DNA of 64,000 nt from NCBI RefSeq assembly GCF_900602065.1, contig NZ_UWFN01000200.1, positions 239,305 through 303,304 on the forward strand, given 5' to 3'. Shown here piece after piece: positions 1 to 7,638 of the stretch. A program made the position numbers and the translations under genes. This DNA is from Pseudomonas viridiflava (GTDB lineage: Bacteria > Pseudomonadota > Gammaproteobacteria > Pseudomonadales > Pseudomonadaceae). Under the pieces are notes generated by a model. That model was not told where the DNA came from. It saw only the letters and a list, made by a program, of their open reading frames with translations, and did no database searches. Position 1 is the stretch's first letter; every line of letters starts with the position of its first letter.

Positions 1-204
1 AACCTGTGCCGGATCGGCGACGTTGGCGGCAAGTCCCAGATGACCTTCGCCCAGAGACGCCGCAGCGTCTCGGGCAGCGGACTCATCCAGATCAAGGATG
101 ACCACTTTCGCGCCGTGACTCGCAAAAGTGATTGCAGTAGCCCGACCGATGCCGCGCTCTGAAGCAGCGCCGGTAATGATCGCGATTTTGCCTTGAAGAA
201 GCAT
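1..204 (-). CDS. SDR family oxidoreductase, N-terminal part (runs off the window)
   Basis: Only the first 68 residues are in the window. The protein begins [18 protein letters not shown], a Rossmann-fold NAD(P)-binding start with a TGxxx(x)xG-type glycine motif, followed by the second beta strand VVILDLD, whose acidic end suggests NAD(H) preference. The ATG at 204-202 is the natural start because the dinucleotide-binding strand begins six residues later. It is divergent from the LysR gene at 398, and the 190-bp gap contains a LysR-type palindrome, so the regulator may control it. The substrate cannot be told from this fragment. Confidence 0.85.
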   Translation of the reverse strand, partial: MLLQGKIAIITGAASERGIGRATAITFASHGAKVVILDLDESAARDAAASLGEGHLGLAANVADPAQV

Positions 205-310
205 GGGCAGTGACCTCTGAATATTGTTTTTATGATGTCGACCTGAAACGCGTCGATGGCTCAGAGTGTTCTGCACGCATGCCGTGAGCAATAACGCAAA
301 AATCATTGGA

Positions 311-329
311 TGCTGAAAAAAATTCAGCA
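311..329. promoter_or_regulatory. Palindromic LysR-type operator between SDR and LysR genes
   Basis: TGCTGAA and TTCAGCA (7-bp perfect arms) are separated by AAAAA. The centre contains a T-N11-A motif, the usual core of LysR-type binding sites. It lies in the divergent intergenic region, about 70 bp before the LysR start, which suits autoregulation and control of the divergent SDR gene. Confidence 0.55.
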
Positions 330-397
330 CTCGTCAATGGGCCGGGCAGGTGGTTGAATATGAACGCTCGTAAATACAAGAACGAAAAGCGAAGAGT

Positions 398-1321
398 ATG
401 ACCATGCGTCCCACTGCTGATGGACCACCCTTACTGCCACCGCTGAGAGCCATTCAGTGCTTCGAACAGACCGCTCGCTTTGGCAACGTCGCCAGGGCCG
501 CCGAAGCGCTGGATCTGACGCCCTCTGCGGTGAGTCATCAATTGGCCAATCTGGAAGCGACGATTGGCCGCCAGTTGTTCCTGCGAGCGGCGCGAGGGGT
601 AAGCCTGACGCCGGTGGGTGAGCAATACCTGAAAGACGTGTCGGGGTTGTTGCACAGCCTCGCGGTGGCCACCGAACGGGCGGCGAGCGATGTCAGCCTT
701 GACTGTTTGCGACTGCACTCCGCGCCGAGCTTCGGCTTGTTGTGGCTGATGCCGCGTCTGGAAGCATTTCGTCAAAGCCATCCGGACATTCAGATCAACC
801 TGTCGTGCTCCTACGAGTCACTGCATTTCAGTCGCGACAAGATCGACGTGGATATACGGCACGGCAAACCAAACTGGCCAAGTTATGAAGTGCGTACGGT
901 CGGCAATGAAACATTTTCGGTGCTGGCTTCACCGAAACTCCTGGCTCAACGGCCTGTTCATGGCGCAGCGACGTTGCTGGAAAGTGATCTGATCCTCTCG
1001 GAAGCAACCCTGCTGAAGTGGCCGGAGTGGTTCGCTCAACATGGCCTGGCGAGACCCGAAAAACCCTACGCTTTGAGTTTCGACCGCTCGTACATGACCC
1101 TTGAAGCCGCCAGTCACGGTCTGGGATTTGCGTTGGAAAGCACACTGCTGGCGCAGAAATATCTGACTTCCGGCGCTTTGGTCGAGGTGGCACCGCAAAC
1201 CCTGAGCGCAGCGGTAGCGGCTCATCATCTGGTCTATCCAAAAGCCCATTCGAGCTTTCCCCGGGTGAGGCGTTTTCTGCACTGGATGGAAACCGAGTTG
1301 GGGCATGGCTTCGTGTATTGA
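398..1321 (+). CDS. LysR-family transcriptional regulator (GcvA-like)
   Basis: 307 residues, normal LysR length. The N-terminal winged HTH spans about residues 15-75 (ARAAEALDLTPSAVSHQL, then the wing ending SLTPVGEQYL). The C-terminal half is a periplasmic-binding-protein-like effector domain. The order 'LRAIQCFEQTARFGNVARAA' type N-terminus is typical of GcvA/AmpR-like regulators. It is divergent from an SDR gene and probably regulates it through the palindrome at 311-329. An ATG at 404 is an alternative start; neither has a strong ribosome site. Effector unknown. Confidence 0.85.
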   Translation: MTMRPTADGPPLLPPLRAIQCFEQTARFGNVARAAEALDLTPSAVSHQLANLEATIGRQLFLRAARGVSLTPVGEQYLKDVSGLLHSLAVATERAASDVSLDCLRLHSAPSFGLLWLMPRLEAFRQSHPDIQINLSCSYESLHFSRDKIDVDIRHGKPNWPSYEVRTVGNETFSVLASPKLLAQRPVHGAATLLESDLILSEATLLKWPEWFAQHGLARPEKPYALSFDRSYMTLEAASHGLGFALESTLLAQKYLTSGALVEVAPQTLSAAVAAHHLVYPKAHSSFPRVRRFLHWMETELGHGFVY

Positions 1322-1366
1322 ACATCGCCGGGGCGTCGCCTGCATCTGCGAAGAAAACAGGGACCC

Positions 1367-1456
1367 TGTAGGAGTGAGGCTTGCCCGCGAAGAACGATAA
1401 TGCGGTGGGTCTCACTTGCCGAGTCATCTGGTTCGCGGGCAAGCGTCGCTCCAACA
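1367..1456. repeat. Pseudomonas REP inverted pair
   Basis: TGTAGGAGTGAGGCTTGCCC... at the left is mirrored by TTCGCGGGCAAGCGTCGCTC at the right, an imperfect long inverted repeat of the GTAGGAGC-GCTTGCCCGCGA type that is abundant in Pseudomonas. It sits between the 3' ends of the convergent genes ending at 1321 and 1537, a usual REP location, where it can also act as a bidirectional transcription stop. Confidence 0.85.
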
Positions 1457-1536
1457 TACACACCCTTTTGTGTATTTCGTTTAACAGGTGTTCGCCCGGC
1501 GTTCCACCTCAGAAGCAGGGCTTTGCACCAAGAGAC

Positions 1537-2214
1537 TTACTTTTTCCCGGCGCTGAGCTTCTCGTAGCTCAGGCGCAAGTCGTTGGCCCAGCCGTCCAAT
1601 ACTGGTTTCACACTGTCCAGCGTCAATTGGGTTTTATCGTTTTCCAGTGCCTCACCGCTGCCTTTACGCACGACCTGGGCAAGCACTTTGTTGTTGTCCG
1701 CATCAAGAAAGGCCGCTTCTGTAGCAATTTCAACGTTCTGATCCCGACCGCCAGCCGCGGTATTCACGGCTGCAGCAAGCAGCGCAACCGGGACTATTTC
1801 GTAAGGCCTGAGGCCTTCGGTGGACGTTGATACGGCGGTGATCGCAGGGCGGACAATAATGGTATTGGGCCCGGGTGCCGTGGCGATGCTCAGGTTTTTG
1901 CCCAGCTCGCGTTTCAGCGCTGTATCAAAGTAACGCGTGATTGCTTGCAACGTCTGCGTGCTGATCACCGCCGTCGGTTGCGGCTTCGGGTAGAACTGGC
2001 TGGGCTCGATATAGACGTGAGTGTATTTGTTCAGTTGAATATCCGGGTCAATCCAGCGCATGACTGGTGCTCCGCTCGCGCTTTCAGCCGGTTTGAGCTG
2101 GCTGTAGTCCTTGAGAAAGCCTGAATACTGGCTTGGATCGACCCGCGAACTGGCGCATCCCGCGAGGCCCAGAACGGCGCAGCACAGTAGCACTTGTAGC
2201 CGTGAAGTTTTCAT
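1537..2214 (-). CDS. DUF3313-type lipoprotein
   Basis: 225 residues from the ATG at 2214. The N-terminus MKTSRLQVLLCCAVLGLAGC is a lipoprotein signal with lipobox LAGC, so the mature protein should be lipid-anchored at Cys20. The body (SQYSGFLKDYSQL near the N-terminus, then YIEPSQFYPKPQ) resembles the DUF3313 family of unknown function. An in-frame upstream extension to 2283 would bury the signal peptide and is rejected. An AGGGA-like ribosome site precedes the chosen start. Single gene, facing the REP pair at its 3' end. Confidence 0.75.
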   Translation of the reverse strand: MKTSRLQVLLCCAVLGLAGCASSRVDPSQYSGFLKDYSQLKPAESASGAPVMRWIDPDIQLNKYTHVYIEPSQFYPKPQPTAVISTQTLQAITRYFDTALKRELGKNLSIATAPGPNTIIVRPAITAVSTSTEGLRPYEIVPVALLAAAVNTAAGGRDQNVEIATEAAFLDADNNKVLAQVVRKGSGEALENDKTQLTLDSVKPVLDGWANDLRLSYEKLSAGKK

Positions 2215-2612
2215 TGAGTGAATCCCTGCGTATTGGGGAAACCTGTTTGGGCTCAACAGACATATTTGCGCGTGCAAATACAACTGCGCCCCGATACGTC
2301 CTTGCGCGGGTATGACCCTTGATCGACGTTTACGCCCACGCCGTTGGACGGCACCCTGAGAACGCTAGCAGGTCACTCAACGACTGCCAGCGAATACGCC
2401 CGAAAACCTGTAAAGATGCAAAGCAGTCCTCATACAGCATGCGCAACTTGTGCCGCACCGCCGACAACATTGCGCCGCCCTGATTAAGCAGAGCTAATAA
2501 CGTGATTTGCTATTAAGCCGCACGGTGTAACTGCAGTTTTACAGCCGCCGCTCATCCGGAAGTTGATCGCTGTGGGCATAGGCTCACGGCGATCGATACT
2601 TTCCGACGCTTT
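2215..2612. other. Intergenic region with no recognised gene
   Basis: Roughly 400 bases between two minus-strand genes. It must contain the promoter of the DUF3313 lipoprotein gene. I see only weak AT-rich stretches and an imperfect TAATA/TATTA inverted repeat around 2493-2513; nothing codes convincingly. Confidence 0.5.
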
Positions 2613-2834
2613 TCAACCCTTACTGTGTTCCGAGGAAGTGGGAGGGTTAGCGACTCCACGCGGACCGGTAACGCCCCAGATGACTAAACCCACCAGTGGC
2701 AATGCCAAAATCAAAATAGCCCAGCTTAACTTGGTGCCCGCAGGTTTGGTGCTGCGATATACGCTGACAATTGCCCACACATCTAACAGCAGGACAATTA
2801 ACACCGCGCCGATCGAAAACAGAGACATCTCCAT
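2613..2834 (-). CDS. Small membrane protein with PLDc_N-like domain
   Basis: 73 residues from the ATG at 2834, chosen because AGGAG lies 7 bases upstream; the longer reading to 2897 has no support. Two membrane helices are visible: an N-terminal one (SLFSIGAVLIVLLLDVWAIV) and a second (LSWAILILALPLVGLVIWG) with the W-x-G tail typical of the 'phospholipase D N-terminal' (PLDc_N) small membrane proteins. These are usually stand-alone proteins of unknown role. It lies 70 bp after the DUF4142 gene on the same strand, so they may be co-transcribed. Confidence 0.7.
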   Translation of the reverse strand: MEMSLFSIGAVLIVLLLDVWAIVSVYRSTKPAGTKLSWAILILALPLVGLVIWGVTGPRGVANPPTSSEHSKG

Positions 2835-2903
2835 TATCGATCTCCTGATTGCTGAAAGAGCGGACGCGCCGCGTATCGCGGCGCTGCCCTTTAGCAACCG
2901 ATG

Positions 2904-3419
2904 TTAGTGAGCGGCGTCGCCGCCATGTTTTTCCGCGAGGGCCTGCGCATGCTTCAAATGCTCTTTCAGCGCGGGCAGGGTTTTGCTGGCAAACGCCTTC
3001 AACTCTGCATCTTTGCCATCGCTGGCTTCTTTTTCGAACAACTCGATGGTCTGTTCGTGTGCCTTGACCTGATTGTTGGCGTAAGCCTGATCGAATGACT
3101 TGGCGCCCCGCAGTTCGAGAATCATTGATTTGGCCTTATCCATCAGCATGGCCTGATCGGACACTTCAAGTTTTTTGCTTGCCGCGATTTTTGCCAGTTC
3201 CTCATTCGCTTTGGTGTGATCCTTGACCATCATGTCCGCGAACGCTTTGACATCGGCGGAGGTGCTTTTTCCCTGAGCAAGTTTGCCAGCCTCCACTTCA
3301 GCGACGCCTTTGGCTGACGCGTCTTCGACAAAATCGTCGTTATCCTGTGCGGCAAAAGCGCCATGGCTGGAAGCCGCCAGGATAAGAGCCAGTGCAGTAT
3401 TACGAACTAATAGAGACAT
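2904..3419 (-). CDS. DUF4142 domain periplasmic protein
   Basis: 171 residues. A signal peptide (MSLLVRNTALALILAASSHG, cleavage near AFA-AQ) precedes an all-helical domain with the DUF4142 pattern: FVEDASAKGVAEVEAGKLA, then DVKAFADMMVKDHTKANEEL and a C-terminal HLKHAQAL. DUF4142 proteins are ferritin-like four-helix proteins of uncertain role, often in stress regulons. AAGGA precedes the ATG. The adjacent divergent SDR also belongs to a stress-linked family, which supports a stress context but proves nothing. Confidence 0.8.
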   Translation of the reverse strand: MSLLVRNTALALILAASSHGAFAAQDNDDFVEDASAKGVAEVEAGKLAQGKSTSADVKAFADMMVKDHTKANEELAKIAASKKLEVSDQAMLMDKAKSMILELRGAKSFDQAYANNQVKAHEQTIELFEKEASDGKDAELKAFASKTLPALKEHLKHAQALAEKHGGDAAH

Positions 3420-3750
3420 TTTATATTCCTTTTGTTTATTTTAATGGCCAGGCACTGTCACGCCTGTTACTGGACCTGTGACGTAAGCGACTAATTAAAG
3501 GTTCAGCCTTTTTTGGGCTCGTTTTTGAGAATTATTCCGACGGGCAGGTATCGTCTGCATCAATGGCGTTTGAATATCTAAGCACCTCAATTCAGAACAG
3601 CGATGGCCCATACTCGATAGTTAATACAGAAGTCATAACTCCCCACGTCGATAACGGTCGTCCAGACATGAATATGAAAGTGCGAACTCACGGAAAGGGT
3701 CGCAGTCCACCCTCAGTGCATCACTTTTCAATGATACTGGAGGGGCCACA
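3420..3750. promoter_or_regulatory. Divergent promoter region between DUF4142 and SDR genes
   Basis: About 330 bases without a credible gene; a 63-codon open frame at 3563-3754 has no ribosome site or protein character. The region must hold both promoters. GAAC-type motifs (GAACCT on the minus strand near 3510, GAACTC at 3683) hint at extracytoplasmic sigma-factor promoters, but the matching -10 elements are poor, so I do not call them. Confidence 0.4.
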
Positions 3751-4608
3751 ATGACTGATTATCCAACACCACCTTTTGCGGGCCAGCAGCAAACCGTGCC
3801 GGGTAGCCAGCAAAAAATGCAGCCGATCCCTGATTGTGGTGAAACCAGCTACAAAGGTTCGGGACGTTTGGCGAACAAGATCGCGCTGATTACTGGCGGT
3901 GATAGCGGTATAGGCCGTGCGGTCGCCATTGCCTTTGCAAGGGAAGGCGCGGATGTGGCGATCTCTTACCTCGACGAACACGAAGACGCGAGTGAAACCG
4001 CACGCTGGGTGGAGGAGGCGGGCAGACAGTGTCTGTTGTTGCCGGGTGATCTCACGCAAAAAGCTCAATGCTCCGCGATCGTAGAGCAGACGGTCGAGAA
4101 GTTCGGGCGCATCGACATCCTGGTGAACAACGCAGCGTTCCAGATGAGCCGGGAGACGCTGGAAGAGATTTCAGATGAAGAATGGGTCAAGACTTTTGAT
4201 CTGAACATTACCGCCATGTTCAGGATCTGCAAGGCGGCTCTGCCTTCCATGGCGGCGGGCAGTTCGATCATCAACACCAGTTCGGTGAATTCAGACATGC
4301 CCAAGCCCACGCTTTTGGCCTACGCAACGACGAAAGGCGCCATCGCCAACTTCACGGCGGGACTGGCTCAAATGCTTGGCGAACACGGGATTCGCGTGAA
4401 CAGCGTCGCCCCAGGCCCCATCTGGACGCCTCTGATTGTGTCGACTATGCCCGAGGAGGAAGTTAAAGAATTCGGCGCACAAACCCCGCTGGGTCGCCCC
4501 GGGCAACCTGTTGAGGTTGCGCCGATTTACGTACTGCTGGCCTCCGACGAAGGCAGCTACATCTCCGGATCGCGGTATGGCGTAACCGGTGGCAAGCCTA
4601 TTTTATGA
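3751..4608 (+). CDS. SDR family oxidoreductase (YghA/YdaD type)
   Basis: 285 residues with a 45-residue N-terminal extension typical of the stress-type SDRs YghA and YdaD (start TDYPTPPFAGQQQTVPGSQQ). Cofactor motif TGGDSGIG at about residues 48-55, NNAA at about 125, catalytic Ser in NTSSV, and Tyr/Lys in YATTK. The proline-glycine loop VAPGPIWTPL follows. GGAGG-like sequence precedes the ATG. It likely reduces aldehydes or ketones with NAD(P)H; the substrate is unknown. Monocistronic, ended by the hairpin at 4646-4672. Confidence 0.85.
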   Translation: MTDYPTPPFAGQQQTVPGSQQKMQPIPDCGETSYKGSGRLANKIALITGGDSGIGRAVAIAFAREGADVAISYLDEHEDASETARWVEEAGRQCLLLPGDLTQKAQCSAIVEQTVEKFGRIDILVNNAAFQMSRETLEEISDEEWVKTFDLNITAMFRICKAALPSMAAGSSIINTSSVNSDMPKPTLLAYATTKGAIANFTAGLAQMLGEHGIRVNSVAPGPIWTPLIVSTMPEEEVKEFGAQTPLGRPGQPVEVAPIYVLLASDEGSYISGSRYGVTGGKPIL

Positions 4609-4645
4609 AGACAACCTGCCATCCAGCAGGTCGATAACATCCAGA

Positions 4646-4672
4646 TGTCGCCGCAGTGTTCCTGTGGCGACA
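4646..4672. terminator. Bidirectional hairpin terminator
   Basis: TGTCGCCGCAG and CTGTGGCGACA pair over 11 positions with one G-T mismatch around a 5-base loop. It lies in the 96-bp gap between convergent genes ending at 4608 and 4705. The U-tract is short, so strength is uncertain. Confidence 0.6.
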
Positions 4673-4704
4673 CCGTTTCAGCGCTGGCCGACTTACCGAA
4701 GCCT

Positions 4705-5934
4705 CTATGCCTGAATTCGTTCAACAATCGCATTCAGTAACACATCACATCCCATGCGTGCATCTTCGGGGTATACATCTTCGGCCTCGTTGTGGCTCAG
4801 CCCGCCCACGCAGGGGATGAATACCATGGTGGTTGGGCAGTGCCGCGCCAGCAGGATTGCATCGTGACCGGCACCACTGACAATGTCCTGATGCGGATAA
4901 CCGAGTGCCTCGACCGCACGCCGTACAGCCGCGACGCAATCGCTGTCGAACGGCGTGGCCGGGCTGAGCCAGTGACGCTGGATGTTTAACGTCAGCCCCC
5001 GGGCATTGGCAATTTGCTCGAAGCGCTGCTGTACCTGTTGCTCCATCAGGGCTATCTGCTCGTCGTGATGGTGCCGCAGGTCGACGGTGAAGCTCACGTT
5101 GCCAGCGATGGTGTTGCGCGATGATTTGGCGATGCTCACCTGGCCGATGGTCACCAGACCCTGAGGGGCGAACTCCTCGGCCAGTGCTTCAAGCTGCGCG
5201 GCCATCTGCGCCACGCCGAACAAGGCGTCCTTGCGCAGCTTCATCGGCGTTGTACCGGCATGGGCGCTCTGGCCCTGGACCTGCACATCGAGCCAGCAAA
5301 TGGCCTGGCCGCCCGTCACGACGCCCACCGGAATGCCGTTATCTTCGAGAATCGGACCTTGTTCGATGTGCGCTTCGAAATACGCATCGAAAGGGCGCTT
5401 GAATGGTTGCTCACCCACATGCCCGGTGGCGTCCAGCGCCTGGGCGACACTGATACCCTCTGCATCGCAGGCGTCCAGCGCGGTTTGTAAGTCCAGGCTT
5501 CCGGTGAACACGGCCGAACCGAACATGGCAGGGGTGAAGCGCGCGCCTTCTTCATTGGTCCAGACGGCAATTTCGATAGGCCGCTGACTTTGAATACCCT
5601 GTTCATTAAGGCAGCGGACCACTTCCAGTCCGCTTAATACGCCATAGATGCCATCAAAGCGGCCGCCTTTGGGCTGGGTGTCCAGATGGCTGCCCATGAC
5701 GACTGGCGCAAGGCTGTCATCCAGCCCGGCACGTCGTGCAAACAGGTTGCCAATGGCGTCGAAGCTCAGGGTCATGCCTTCTGCCTGGCACCAACTCATG
5801 AACAGTTCGCGACCGGCTTTATCGTCTGCTGACAGAGCAAGACGGCAGTTGCCACCTTTGGCCGTCGCGCCGATTTTGGCCATGTCCATCAGGCTGCCCC
5901 ACAGGCGGTCGCCGTTGCATTGATATACGTTCAT
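4705..5934 (-). CDS. M20-family Zn-dependent amidohydrolase (allantoate amidohydrolase / N-carbamoyl-amino acid hydrolase type)
   Basis: 409 residues from ATG 5934, preceded by AGAGG; the TTG two codons earlier is less likely. Metal ligands of the family are visible: GSHLDTQ (His, Asp), NEEG (Glu pair), the dimerisation-domain His in QSAHAGTTPM, and the C-terminal GAGHDA and LSHNEAED motifs. Members remove carbamoyl or ureido groups (allantoate, N-carbamoyl-L-amino acids). Last gene of the operon starting at 8945; with an aldolase and a hydroxyacid dehydrogenase upstream, an allantoin-like role is not supported and the real substrate is open. Confidence 0.85.
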   Translation of the reverse strand: MNVYQCNGDRLWGSLMDMAKIGATAKGGNCRLALSADDKAGRELFMSWCQAEGMTLSFDAIGNLFARRAGLDDSLAPVVMGSHLDTQPKGGRFDGIYGVLSGLEVVRCLNEQGIQSQRPIEIAVWTNEEGARFTPAMFGSAVFTGSLDLQTALDACDAEGISVAQALDATGHVGEQPFKRPFDAYFEAHIEQGPILEDNGIPVGVVTGGQAICWLDVQVQGQSAHAGTTPMKLRKDALFGVAQMAAQLEALAEEFAPQGLVTIGQVSIAKSSRNTIAGNVSFTVDLRHHHDEQIALMEQQVQQRFEQIANARGLTLNIQRHWLSPATPFDSDCVAAVRRAVEALGYPHQDIVSGAGHDAILLARHCPTTMVFIPCVGGLSHNEAEDVYPEDARMGCDVLLNAIVERIQA

Positions 5935-5956
5935 TACCAACCTCTTGCGTGTTTCT

Positions 5957-6886
5957 TCAGTAGCCCAGCGTCGGGTCCACCAGATTGTTCAGGGGTTCAC
6001 CACCGATCAGGCGGCGCGCGTTTTCCGCCACCTGTAGCGCGATGCAATCATGAGAGGCGGCGGACGCCATGTGGGGCGTGACGATTACGCCCGGCATCTG
6101 CCACAGAGGGTCATCGCGTGTTAACGGTTCGTGCTCGAATACATCAAGCACGGCGCCGCGCAGTTGCCCACAAGCCAGTGCCTGCTGCAGGTCATCAACC
6201 CGCAAGTGCTGGCCGCGACCCGCGTTTACGATGACGGCGCCAGGGGCCAGGGCGGCAAAGGTGTTTGCACACAAAATACCGCGCGTGGCGTCGGTCAGTG
6301 GCAGCAGGTTGATCAGCATATCCAGGCCGTCGATAAATTCAGCGAATTGCTCGTTACCGTGATGGCAGGTTACGCCCGGCAACTGGCGCGGGCTGCGGGC
6401 CCAGCCGCGTACCGCGTAACCGGCTCCGGTCAGATCCGTCGCAATGGCCGCGCCCAGCGAACCGAGGCCCATCACACCGACCCTGAACTGACTGGCAGGC
6501 CGTTGAGGGTGACGCAGCCAGTAATTCTCACGTTGCTGGGTGATGACGCGATCAAAGTCCCGGTGAAAATGCAGCACTGCCCAGCGCACGTATTCGGTCA
6601 TGCCCTGACGATGGTCAAGGTCGACCACCCGGCAAGCAGGCACGTCAGGGCGGCTTGGGTCGGTCTGCAAATGATCGACGCCCGCAGCCACCGAATGCAC
6701 CAGCTGCAGATTGTGCAACCGGGCCATGCTGTTGGCGGGTGGGTACCAGCAGGCGGCGACTTGCGCCTGAGCAGCGGCCGGATCGTCAGCCAGTACGACC
6801 TGTAGCTCCGGAGCCTGACGGGCAAATGCCGCTTGCAGTTGGCCGAGCAGGGCGGTGTCGCGACTCAACAGAACGACAGTGGTCAT
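5957..6886 (-). CDS. D-isomer-specific 2-hydroxyacid dehydrogenase (GhrA-like)
   Basis: 309 residues, the length of glyoxylate/hydroxypyruvate reductase A. NAD(P) motif GVMGLGSLGAAIA at about residues 137-149, catalytic Arg in VNAGRG, Glu in DVFEHEPL, and catalytic His in VTPHMAS. It would reduce a 2-keto acid such as glyoxylate or hydroxypyruvate. The start ATG overlaps the stop of the upstream aldolase gene (ATGA), showing translational coupling; the amidohydrolase follows 22 bp downstream. Confidence 0.85.
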   Translation of the reverse strand: MTTVVLLSRDTALLGQLQAAFARQAPELQVVLADDPAAAQAQVAACWYPPANSMARLHNLQLVHSVAAGVDHLQTDPSRPDVPACRVVDLDHRQGMTEYVRWAVLHFHRDFDRVITQQRENYWLRHPQRPASQFRVGVMGLGSLGAAIATDLTGAGYAVRGWARSPRQLPGVTCHHGNEQFAEFIDGLDMLINLLPLTDATRGILCANTFAALAPGAVIVNAGRGQHLRVDDLQQALACGQLRGAVLDVFEHEPLTRDDPLWQMPGVIVTPHMASAASHDCIALQVAENARRLIGGEPLNNLVDPTLGY

Positions 6887-7638
6887 GAGCAGTACGACTC
6901 GCGCTGGTCTTCTATCAGGGTCAGCGCGGCATTCCAGCTCAGCTGGATAATTTCCGCTGCCTCGTCGCGATCGAATTGCTGGGCGGTCAGGCGGCAGACT
7001 TCTTCGCTGGGTTGCAGCAGCTTGCTGTTACCGGCCAAGGCCTGAATCTGCGCCTGACAGGCACGCTCCAGAAAATGAATTTCGTGAAAGGCCTGGGCAA
7101 CGCTGCCTCCCGCTGCCAACAAGCCGTGATTGCGCAGAATCATTGCTTTATGAGGGCCAAGATCGGCCACCAGACGCTGTCGTTCTTCCAGCGACAGGGC
7201 GATCCCTTCATAGGTGTGATAACCGAGCTTGCCGTAGAACTTCAGCGCATGCTGGGTGATCGGCAACAGACCTTGCTCCTGTGCCGCGACTGCCATTCCG
7301 GCTGCCGTATGGGTATGAATCACGCAGTTGAGGTCCTCACGCGCCATGTGGATCGCTGAGTGAACAATGAACCCGGCAGCATTGACCCGGCTGTTTTCCG
7401 TGTCGCCATTGACGACCTGACCATGCTGGTCGATGCGCACCAGATCACTGGCTTTCATCCGGTCAAAGATCACGCCGTAGCGGTTGATCAGGAAGTGATG
7501 CTCCGGACCCGGAATGCGCAGGCTGATGTGGGTATCGATCAAGTCGGTCATGCGAAAGTGTGCGATCAACCGGTATAGGGCCGCCAGCTCACAGCGTGCC
7601 TGCCATTCCACGGCGTCGATAGAGTAAGGGGTATTCAT
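6883..7638 (-). CDS. Class II aldolase/adducin family protein
   Basis: 251 residues. The zinc-binding motif VIHTHTAAGMA (two His) and the third His in LRNHGLLAAG are present, with the family opening around THISLRIPG. Stand-alone adducin-fold proteins are aldolases, epimerases or decarboxylases acting on small phosphorylated or hydroxy acids. It overlaps by four bases both with the transporter gene upstream and with the dehydrogenase gene downstream, so the three products are made together. Substrate not predictable. Confidence 0.85.
   Translation of the reverse strand: MNTPYSIDAVEWQARCELAALYRLIAHFRMTDLIDTHISLRIPGPEHHFLINRYGVIFDRMKASDLVRIDQHGQVVNGDTENSRVNAAGFIVHSAIHMAREDLNCVIHTHTAAGMAVAAQEQGLLPITQHALKFYGKLGYHTYEGIALSLEERQRLVADLGPHKAMILRNHGLLAAGGSVAQAFHEIHFLERACQAQIQALAGNSKLLQPSEEVCRLTAQQFDRDEAAEIIQLSWNAALTLIEDQRESYCS

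Noticed and set aside
828..1463. 211-codon minus-strand frame over the first LysR gene
   Set aside because: Crosses the REP palindrome and lies antisense to a complete LysR gene; no protein-like features.
3500..3700. Possible extracytoplasmic sigma-factor (AlgU) promoters with GAAC motifs
   Set aside because: The matching -10 elements and spacings are poor on both strands.
6131..6805. 224-codon plus-strand frame
   Set aside because: Opposite the hydroxyacid dehydrogenase gene, which carries the NAD motif and catalytic residues and is coupled to its neighbours.
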